Under the pieces are notes generated by a model. That model saw only the letters and a program-made list of their open reading frames with translations. It was not told the DNA's origin and did no database searches. Shown piece by piece: positions 32,162 to 38,478 of a stretch of DNA of 38,478 bases. Origin of the DNA: Bacteroidales bacterium (GTDB taxonomy: Bacteria; Bacteroidota; Bacteroidia; Bacteroidales; JAADJA01); contig JAFGBL010000012.1 in NCBI GenBank assembly GCA_016933115.1, positions 1-38,478 on the forward strand, written 5' to 3'. Position 1 is the first letter of the stretch. Every line of letters begins with the position of its first letter. The translations under genes and the position numbers were made by a program.

Positions 32162-35095
32162 CTACATCAAAACAGGAAGTCCTACTTTAAATATTTTATC
32201 CGTTTTAATTACTTTAACTTCTTTTTCAGTGAGTAAATGGTAACGTTCTATAATGTTACGGATCCCGATTCCTGTTGATTTTACAACTTCTTTTTTTGCT
32301 TGCAGGTTGTTTTCGACGTAAAGGTACTTTATTTTTTCATCGAAATAAACATGAACCGACAACGGTTTATCTTTAGAAACTACATTGTGCTTAATCGCAT
32401 TTTCAAGCAGTAATTGCAGTGTCAGCGGTGGAATTTTAAGTTGATCGGAATTGTTTACTTCTTCAATATTCAGAATCAGGTTCTCATTGTACCTTTTTTG
32501 TTGCACTTTAAAATAATTCCGAACAATCAACAATTCTTCCGAAAGTGAAATCACATCCTTATCCTTATATTCAAGAACCGTCCTGAACAGGTTGGAGAGT
32601 TCTTCCACATACTCAATGGCAACATCCTTGTTCTGATCGATCAGTGCAATGAGGGTGCTGAAACTATTGAATAAAAAATGGGGATTGATCTGGCTCTTGA
32701 GGTTTTCAAACTGGAAAATTATTCGTTCCCTGAGGATTTCTTCTTTCTTTTTCAGCCTTTTTTCACGCCCTTTGATGAATGTAAAAATCAATAAACCAAT
32801 CAGAATGATGATGATTATCCAGAACCACCACAGCCACCAAAATGGTTGTTTAATTTCAAAGGAGTAGGATGCGGTATCGGAATTTTTAAAGTTTTCATAC
32901 AAACCGGTTTTTGCATGAAATGTGTATTTCCCGGGTTTAAGATTGGAATATATGACATTTTTATTTTTCGTCCTGATCCAATCCAGGTCGTGTCCTTCCA
33001 GCATGATGAGGTATTCCAGCTGTTCGGGGTACTGATACCACAGGCCGGTATAATTGAAAACCAGGTGGTTTTGATGGTACGAAAATTCTTGTATTTGCCG
33101 GTGATCGATTTTTTCAAAAAAAACCAAAACATCAATCAACCTGGGCTGAGGTCGTTTCCATTGTAAATGATTGGAGGGGCTATATTTCACAATTCCTTTT
33201 GCTGTTCCTATCCAAATGTTTCCTTGATGATCTGTTGTAATGGCGTTCAAATCGGGCTCAAGGTTAGTAAGCCCTGCATTTCCTTCATAGTGAATGATGT
33301 CAAGGGTTTCTGTATTTAAAACGTCAATTCCTTCATTGTAAACAATGACCAGCTCATGGTTATCATCGGCTAATATTCCTGAAAACGAAAGGTTTTTGTG
33401 TTCATCATCAGCAATAATTTTCTGAATAGTATTCCCGTCAAACCTGAATAAGCCTTCTTTGGCTGAGTTCATCCAAACATTCCCCGAATTATCCAATGCG
33501 ATCGAATAAATCACTTTTTGATTGAATGCCGAATCATCTGTCAAAGGCATAAATTTTCCCTTGTCGAAATAACAAACTCCGTTTCCATCGGTTGCAAGCC
33601 AAATGCGGTTCAAACTATCGGTTTGAAGGTGGTAAATATAACTGTTGATCAAGCCTTCATCACGCGAATAATTGGTAAATTCCGGAGTAAATTGGATGTT
33701 TTTAAGCCTTGAATCGAGTGCACATTTCGACACACCCCCAAGGGTGGCAAACCAAATATCATATTGTGTAGAATTAATAGAGAGGACATTGCTGTTGATC
33801 AAACCGTTTTCTTCCGAAATCATTGTTTGATCATCAATTTGCGGATCCAGTCTCAACAATCCGCGGCCAAAGGTTCCTGCCCAGATCATCCCGTATGGAT
33901 CAAGGTACAGGCTCATGATCTTGTGTAAATTGATATCGATTTCCGGTAGAAAAAGCCTGAGCTGATCTCCATTCGCAGGTTTGTTAATGGCAAACTTATG
34001 GATACCGATATCATTGGCAAACCATAAATTATTATCGTCATCACATACCATCGCATGAATATTGGAAATCGGGTAACCATCAAGTGTTGATAAAAACCTG
34101 ATTTTATTTCCAAACGACAGGTAAATATTTGATGCCGACATTAACCATACATTGCCTTCATCATCCTGAATCATTTTCTTGATGCGGTACGAGCCATTTT
34201 CAAAAGTTGTTTTCAGTGCCTGAAGGGTACTGTCATTCGTGTGGTATTCAATTAATCCTGCACCGTCTGTGGCCACCCAAACATTTTCATCCATGGGCAA
34301 AATTGCCTCCACCGATCCGTAGGTCCAACTATTTTCTTGATTTGGCAGATAAAATTCACCGGAATCAGGATTGTATCGACAAAACCCTTTGTCAAACATT
34401 CCGATCCAGATATTTCCGCTATCATCCAACTTTAGGCTTTTCACAATGAAATCAGGTAGTCCGGCCTCCACCGACAGATGCTTCGTCCCGATCTGACCAT
34501 TTGATATCCCGGAAATATTGATGCCGTTATCAGTGCCCGACCAAACATTACCCTGTTTGTCCAACATCAAACAATAAATAAAATCATCCGATAAACCTGA
34601 ATCCAAATTTAAATGGATTATTTCGTCGTTGCGGATGATGAATATTCCAGCGCCATAAGTTCCGGCCCAAATCGATTGATCTGTGCCTTCAACCATTGAT
34701 GTAATTTTATTTGCAGGACCGGCACTGTCCCATTCAGGCTCGTAAAATTTAAATCCGTCATATGAAATCAAATTCCCGTTTTCAAATCCGAACCAAAGGT
34801 TATCCTTTGAATCTTCAAAAATCAGGGTTGAGCTTTTGGTGGATAATTCAACTGGCAGATCAAGCTCAGTAAAATCAGAACCATCGAATCGAAAGATTCC
34901 TCTTTGCGTTCCTATCCAGATAAATCCTTTTTTATCCTGGAAAATGGTGTTGAACTGCCCCCTGTCAAAATCGTTTTCATCAGTAATTTTCCTGAAATAA
35001 GGCTCCTGGCCCGAAGCCGGGGAAAAAATTACCAATAAAAATATGGGCAAAAGCAATATTTTAGAAGTAAATATATCGAATGTGCAACAGGCCAT
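32162..35095 (-). CDS. Two-component sensor: beta-propeller/Y_Y_Y domain/LytS-like histidine kinase
   Basis: The 977-residue protein has a signal-like N-terminal helix, then many WIGTQRG-, WFGFENG- and WAGTYGAG-type two-component-regulator propeller repeats (about 25-640) forming a large periplasmic sensor. A Y_Y_Y domain follows (about 660-745, YLIMLEGHDLDWI, LKPGKYTFHAKTG), then one membrane helix (about 751-775, WWFWIIIIILIGLLIF), a LytS-like kinase domain (H806 in INPHFLFNS) and an ATP-binding domain (LLLENAIKHN, GIGIRNI). It probably senses a periplasmic ligand and phosphorylates the adjacent LytTR regulator. ATG 35095 overlaps the TGA stop of the YceI gene (TGATG), so translation is likely coupled; a TTG one codon earlier is less likely. 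The ligand is unknown. Confidence 0.93.
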   Translation of the reverse strand: MACCTFDIFTSKILLLPIFLLVIFSPASGQEPYFRKITDENDFDRGQFNTIFQDKKGFIWIGTQRGIFRFDGSDFTELDLPVELSTKSSTLIFEDSKDNLWFGFENGNLISYDGFKFYEPEWDSAGPANKITSMVEGTDQSIWAGTYGAGIFIIRNDEIIHLNLDSGLSDDFIYCLMLDKQGNVWSGTDNGINISGISNGQIGTKHLSVEAGLPDFIVKSLKLDDSGNIWIGMFDKGFCRYNPDSGEFYLPNQENSWTYGSVEAILPMDENVWVATDGAGLIEYHTNDSTLQALKTTFENGSYRIKKMIQDDEGNVWLMSASNIYLSFGNKIRFLSTLDGYPISNIHAMVCDDDNNLWFANDIGIHKFAINKPANGDQLRLFLPEIDINLHKIMSLYLDPYGMIWAGTFGRGLLRLDPQIDDQTMISEENGLINSNVLSINSTQYDIWFATLGGVSKCALDSRLKNIQFTPEFTNYSRDEGLINSYIYHLQTDSLNRIWLATDGNGVCYFDKGKFMPLTDDSAFNQKVIYSIALDNSGNVWMNSAKEGLFRFDGNTIQKIIADDEHKNLSFSGILADDNHELVIVYNEGIDVLNTETLDIIHYEGNAGLTNLEPDLNAITTDHQGNIWIGTAKGIVKYSPSNHLQWKRPQPRLIDVLVFFEKIDHRQIQEFSYHQNHLVFNYTGLWYQYPEQLEYLIMLEGHDLDWIRTKNKNVIYSNLKPGKYTFHAKTGLYENFKNSDTASYSFEIKQPFWWLWWFWIIIIILIGLLIFTFIKGREKRLKKKEEILRERIIFQFENLKSQINPHFLFNSFSTLIALIDQNKDVAIEYVEELSNLFRTVLEYKDKDVISLSEELLIVRNYFKVQQKRYNENLILNIEEVNNSDQLKIPPLTLQLLLENAIKHNVVSKDKPLSVHVYFDEKIKYLYVENNLQAKKEVVKSTGIGIRNIIERYHLLTEKEVKVIKTDKIFKVGLPVLM

Positions 35096-35661
35096 CAATT
35101 TTCTGTTTCAATTTTTTGAAAGTCAGCAGTCATAGAAACCTTGATTTCCTCAGCTATTTTTTGATAAACCAACTTAGGAATGCTAATATTATGGTCTTCC
35201 AGCATAACTGTAAAATCGGATGTGGCGGTAAATTCATTCTTTCCTATTTTAAGCATACAATTGATGATCCTCTCCTTTTTCACACCATGGATATTCAGTT
35301 CCCCTTTGGCTCTCACTTTAACTTCTCCTGGTTGGCTGAAGTCGACTTTTTCGATGATTTTTCCTGAAAATGCAGCCTTTGGGTACTTTTCGGTTTCCAT
35401 ATAATTTTCATAAAAATGTTCCTGCTGTAATGGAGAATTAAAACCTTCCAGTGTTTTGATGTCCATCTGAAATGCAAAATTCTGGTCGTCTGCATTGACA
35501 ATTCCTTTCAATTCATCCGACTCGGCAGTGATAAATTCAAGCGGCGCATCGGAAACAAATTTAACATGACCCGATTCGGTCCGATACAGGTTTTTAATCT
35601 GTTCCTGTCCCATTAAAAACATGGAATTAAATAATAGTAAGAAGAATATTGTATTTTTCAC
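35095..35661 (-). CDS. YceI family protein, first gene of the sensor operon
   Basis: The 188-residue protein has a signal peptide (residues 1-18, ending LMGQ) and a YceI barrel: RTESGHVKFVSDAPLEFITA, FAFQMDIKTLEGFNSPLQQEHF, ENYMETEKYPKAAFSGKI, GELNIHGVKKERI and ISIPKLVYQKIAEEIKVSM. It is expected to bind a lipid or isoprenoid-like ligand in the periplasm. Its stop shares bases with the start of the large sensor kinase, so the two are made together; this makes it a possible ligand-presenting partner of the sensor, which is inference. It is a paralogue of the YceI protein at 30287-30838. Confidence 0.9.
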   Translation of the reverse strand: MKNTIFFLLLFNSMFLMGQEQIKNLYRTESGHVKFVSDAPLEFITAESDELKGIVNADDQNFAFQMDIKTLEGFNSPLQQEHFYENYMETEKYPKAAFSGKIIEKVDFSQPGEVKVRAKGELNIHGVKKERIINCMLKIGKNEFTATSDFTVMLEDHNISIPKLVYQKIAEEIKVSMTADFQKIETEN

Positions 35662-35735
35662 ACCGGTTATTTAATGCATTAACAAAACTGTGCCCTGAAG
35701 GTTTAGATTTTTGCTAGTATATAAATTAAAAATGG

Positions 35736-35749
35736 ATATACCGGTATAT
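35736..35749. promoter_or_regulatory. Perfect 14-base palindrome upstream of the YceI-sensor operon
   Basis: ATATACCGGTATAT reads the same on both strands. It lies in the 97-base gap between the MORN-type gene stop (35759) and the YceI start (35661). It has no room for a hairpin loop except by opening its centre, so an operator is more likely than a terminator, although a TTTTT follows on the minus strand. Confidence 0.4.
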
Positions 35750-35758
35750 TTGTGAACC

Positions 35759-36181
35759 TTAATTATTATTGTAGTTTATTTCCTTGATCAGGATTCCATT
35801 TTTATCCCAGAAATTCCAGAGGCCTGTTCTTTTACCGTCAACGAGCAAACCCTCATAGTACTTTTGTCCGTTCTCATGGTACACCGTTTTCAATCCGTTT
35901 TCCACACCATCCTTATAAACGCCTTCACTCCAGATGGTACCATCCTGATACCAATATGACCATTTCCCAGTCCTTTCATTGTTTTGGTACGAACCTTCCA
36001 TTCTTTTATTTCCATTTTCGTAGTAAAGAATTTCCTTTACCATTTCCAGCTTGCTGTCGTCCTTGTAATATCTGACGGTTTTGGGTTTGCCATTGTCAAA
36101 GGATTCCTCGACAAATTCGACCGGTTTGGTTACGCAGGCCAGCAGGAATAGCAAGAGATACAGGTAAATAAGCTTTTTCAT
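35759..36181 (-). CDS. MORN-repeat-type lipoprotein
   Basis: The 140-residue protein has a lipoprotein signal (lipobox LLAC, Cys16) and MORN_2-type repeats of the YwqK kind: NGNKRMEGSYQNNERTGKWS, DGTIWSEGVYKDGVENGLKT, NGQKYYEGLLVDGKRTGLWN. Such proteins are common in Bacteroidota, often anchored at the cell surface, with no fixed activity. The ATG overlaps the TGA of dihydroorotase (ATGA at 36178-36181), so the pair is translationally coupled, though a functional link is not obvious. Confidence 0.85.
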   Translation of the reverse strand: MKKLIYLYLLLFLLACVTKPVEFVEESFDNGKPKTVRYYKDDSKLEMVKEILYYENGNKRMEGSYQNNERTGKWSYWYQDGTIWSEGVYKDGVENGLKTVYHENGQKYYEGLLVDGKRTGLWNFWDKNGILIKEINYNNN

Positions 36182-37545
36182 TTTGACTGTCTTTCGAATA
36201 ATAAACGTTTTCCCATTTCCGATTCGTCAAATTTGCCGTTTTGATAAACGAGGTTTCCGTTTACAAAGGTATGTGTTACGGCTGTTTGAAAGGTGTGACC
36301 CTCAAATGGCGACCACCCGCATTTATATAAGATGTTCTTTTTGGTGACTTTGGTCGCTTGATCAGGGTTGATCAAAACGAGGTCGGCCCAGTAACCTTCG
36401 CGGATGAACCCTCTTTTTTCAATTTCAAAACAAATGGCCGGTGCATGACACATTTTTTCCACCATCTTCTCCAATGTAATTTTACCTTCTTTGTATAAAT
36501 CGATCATAGCCGGCAACGCATGTTGCACCAACGGACCTCCCGAAGGCGCTTTAAAATAGGTATTTTTCTTTTCTTCCAGGGTATGGGGTGCATGGTCGGT
36601 GGCGATCACATCCAGCTTGTTGTTCAGCAAACCCTCCTGTAATTTTTCCTGGTCGTTTTTGGTTTTTATCGCCGGGTTCCATTTAATTTTAGTCTCGAGT
36701 TTATTGTAATCCGAACTATTGAACCAAAGATGGTGAACACATACTTCGGCGGTGACCCTTTTTTTCTTCAAGGGAATTGTATTGTCGAATAAATCAAGTT
36801 CCTTCGCCGTTGATAGGTGCAGGATATGCAGCCGGGTATTATAGAGCTTAGCCAATTTTACGGCCAGCTTCGAACTTTTATAACAAGCTTCATCACTTCG
36901 GATGAGCGGATGGGCTTCGATGGGGACTTTTTCGCCGTATTTCTCCCTGAAAATTTCACTGTTGGCCCTGATGGTATTTTCATCCTCGCAATGGGTAGCG
37001 ATAAGCATTTTCGATTTAGAAAAAATTTTGTTCAGCGTATCGATGTTATCCACCAGCATATTCCCGGTAGATGCTCCCATGAAAATTTTGATCCCGCAAA
37101 CATTGCGGGGATTGGTCTTCAATATCTCTTCGATGTTGTCATTTGACGCTCCCATATAAAAGGAATAATTGGCCAGCGATTTTTCCGAAGCGATACTGTA
37201 TTTTTCCTCCAGCAATTCCTGTGTAAGTGTGTTGGGAATGGTATTGGGCATCTCCATGAAGGATGTAATTCCTCCTGCAACGGCTGCCTTGCTTTCCGTG
37301 TAAATATCTGCTTTGTGTGTCAGGCCGGGTTCCCTGAAATGAACCTGGTCGTCAATTACTCCGGGGATCAGCCATTTCCCTGATGCGTCAATGGTGATCG
37401 TGTTTTTATCTGATTTAAGTTTCTCCTTCTCTTGGTCCTTTTTGACGATCCGTTCAATCATACCATCCCTGATCAATACGTTGGCATCGAAAATTTTACC
37501 TTCGTTGATCACCCTGGCATTTATGATATGATAGGTTTTGCCCAT
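36178..37545 (-). CDS. pyrC: Dihydroorotase
   Basis: The 455-residue soluble enzyme is of the amidohydrolase type and should interconvert carbamoyl-aspartate and dihydroorotate in pyrimidine synthesis. The motifs are GVIDDQVHFREPGLTHKADI, IKIFMGASTGNML with the Lys that is normally carboxylated, THCEDE, LHILHLSTAKE and ATDHAPH. The first metal-binding His of the usual DxHxH motif is Gln here (DDQVHF), while all the later ligands are intact; I think this variant is widespread in Bacteroidota, from memory. A related allantoinase-type activity is less likely. The gene is 57 bases after the glycosyltransferase gene and overlaps the MORN-type gene by four bases. Confidence 0.9.
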   Translation of the reverse strand: MGKTYHIINARVINEGKIFDANVLIRDGMIERIVKKDQEKEKLKSDKNTITIDASGKWLIPGVIDDQVHFREPGLTHKADIYTESKAAVAGGITSFMEMPNTIPNTLTQELLEEKYSIASEKSLANYSFYMGASNDNIEEILKTNPRNVCGIKIFMGASTGNMLVDNIDTLNKIFSKSKMLIATHCEDENTIRANSEIFREKYGEKVPIEAHPLIRSDEACYKSSKLAVKLAKLYNTRLHILHLSTAKELDLFDNTIPLKKKRVTAEVCVHHLWFNSSDYNKLETKIKWNPAIKTKNDQEKLQEGLLNNKLDVIATDHAPHTLEEKKNTYFKAPSGGPLVQHALPAMIDLYKEGKITLEKMVEKMCHAPAICFEIEKRGFIREGYWADLVLINPDQATKVTKKNILYKCGWSPFEGHTFQTAVTHTFVNGNLVYQNGKFDESEMGKRLLFERQSK

Positions 37546-37602
37546 GCAAGAAAATGAGAAATGTATTTAAAGATATGCTAAAGTAGTAAAAATACCCGAA
37601 AA

Positions 37603-38340
37603 TCAGGCAACCCGCTTGTATTTTTTAAACATGCTTCTCAACCTCAGGTCAATCACGCCAAATATGGCTTCCCTGAAAATACTCTTGTTCATTTTGGATT
37701 CACCTTCGGTACGATCGGTAAAAATGATGTCCACTTCCTTTAGTTTGAACCCGAGTTTCCAGGCGGTGAATTTCATTTCTATCTGGAAAGCATAGCCGGT
37801 GAACTTGATCTTGTCGAGTTCGATGGCCTTTAAAACTTCGGCACGGTAACATTTGAAACCGGCGGTAGTGTCCTGGATTTTCATCCGGGTAACGAACCGC
37901 ACGTACACCGATGCAAAATACGACATCAATATCCGGCCCATGGGCCAGTTCACCACGTTCACCCCTTTGATGTACCTGGAACCGATGGCCACATCGGCAC
38001 CTTCCACTGCACAGGCATTGTAGAGCCTGATGAGATCTTCGGGATTATGGCTAAAATCGGCATCCATTTCAAAAATATATCCATAGCCATTTTTCAGTGC
38101 CCATTTGAATCCGTGGATATAAGCCGTACCTAATCCCAGTTTCCCTTTTCTTTCTTCGATGAATAGTTGTCCGGAGAATTCTTTGATCAGGGTTTTAACG
38201 ATATCAGCGGTGCCATCAGGCGAATTGTCTTCAACGATCAGTATGTGGAAATCCTTTTCCAGTGAAAATACCTTTCGGATGATCTTTTCGATGTTTTCCT
38301 TTTCGTTATAAGTAGGAATAATAACTAAGCTGTCGCTCAC
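37603..38340 (-). CDS. Polyprenol-phosphate mannosyltransferase-like GT2 glycosyltransferase
   Basis: The 245-residue protein starts at GTG 38340. It has the dolichol-phosphate mannose synthase pattern: VIIPTYNEKENIEKII, ILIVEDNSPDGTADI, GKLGLGTAYIHGFKWAL, the metal-binding FEMDADFSHNPEDL, IGSRYIKG, DTTAGFKCYRAEVL and FTDRTEGESKMN. No C-terminal membrane helices are present, so it is the soluble, membrane-associated type. It probably loads a sugar from a nucleotide donor onto a polyprenyl phosphate for glycan or lipoprotein modification. A full -7 box lies just upstream. The dihydroorotase gene follows after 57 bases. Confidence 0.9.
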   Translation of the reverse strand: MSDSLVIIPTYNEKENIEKIIRKVFSLEKDFHILIVEDNSPDGTADIVKTLIKEFSGQLFIEERKGKLGLGTAYIHGFKWALKNGYGYIFEMDADFSHNPEDLIRLYNACAVEGADVAIGSRYIKGVNVVNWPMGRILMSYFASVYVRFVTRMKIQDTTAGFKCYRAEVLKAIELDKIKFTGYAFQIEMKFTAWKLGFKLKEVDIIFTDRTEGESKMNKSIFREAIFGVIDLRLRSMFKKYKRVA

Positions 38341-38357
38341 TTTCGATGAATTTTTTG

Positions 38358-38365
38358 CAAATATA
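38358..38365 (-). promoter_or_regulatory. Probable -7 promoter box for the glycosyltransferase gene
   Basis: Minus-strand TATATTTG matches TAnnTTTG exactly and ends 17 bases before the GTG start at 38340. The remaining bases to the window end show no other gene. Confidence 0.55.
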
Positions 38366-38478
38366 GAATTATTTAATATTTGAATAATTTTTAGAATGAT
38401 ACAGACCCAGTTTCAAAATGGATTAATTTTATCTGCCAGGGTTAAGCGATGAAGAACAATGTACTTCATAAATCAGCA

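Noticed and set aside
35662-35700. Degenerate sigma-54-like GGGCAC-N5-TTGT upstream of the YceI-sensor operon (minus strand)
   Set aside because: The -12 GC is replaced by GT and no paired dyads are present, unlike the exact match at 3304-3318.

Overview
The window looks like chromosomal DNA of a free-living or gut/marine Bacteroidota (Bacteroidetes) member. Supporting signs are many lipoproteins with a Cys-terminated signal, a secreted protein with a type IX secretion sorting tail, a TonB-dependent receptor with a carboxypeptidase-regulatory-like N-terminus, long MacB/FtsX-type permeases, a one-protein beta-propeller/Y_Y_Y sensor kinase with a LytTR partner, and several TAnnTTTG -7 promoter boxes. 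No tRNA, rRNA, integrase, intact transposase or CRISPR array was seen. Species cannot be assigned from the sequence alone.

Layout. 1-869 has no convincing gene but ends with a terminator-like hairpin. 870-7176 (+) holds a CotH-kinase-like secreted protein, a MacB/FtsX-type permease behind a textbook sigma-54 promoter with two upstream dyads, an ATP-cone/Mrr-nuclease fusion, and a small protein matching only the N-terminal part of flotillin-like FloA. 7180-9165 (-) is a secreted metallophosphoesterase with a C-terminal Ca-binding-type repeat. 9353-11464 (+) is an M3 oligopeptidase lipoprotein. 11507-16340 (-) holds a squalene-cyclase-fold protein, a DUF169 protein, a second MacB/FtsX-type permease and signal peptidase I. 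16515-17938 (+) holds a GNAT acetyltransferase, a C_GCAxxG_C_C protein and a small membrane protein.

18117-26318 is a carbohydrate region: TonB-dependent receptor, a DUF5655 zinc-ribbon protein (-), a GH29 fucosidase with a discoidin-like tail, a GH3 enzyme of the xylosidase-like clade, and a second GH29 enzyme. No SusD is present, so it is not a classical polysaccharide utilisation locus. 26431-29492 (+) encodes a five-domain c-type cytochrome lipoprotein, a single-domain relative and a DUF5777 outer-membrane-barrel-like protein. This may be an outer-membrane electron-transfer module and is the most intriguing protein system in the window.

30024-38340 is all on the minus strand: an OB-fold/YceI/DUF2892 operon ending in a strong terminator, a YceI-sensor kinase-LytTR regulator operon with a TGATG overlap, a MORN-type lipoprotein overlapping dihydroorotase by four bases, and a polyprenol-phosphate mannosyltransferase-like glycosyltransferase. 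Intergenic gaps carry at least four different inverted-repeat elements that look like dispersed repeats.
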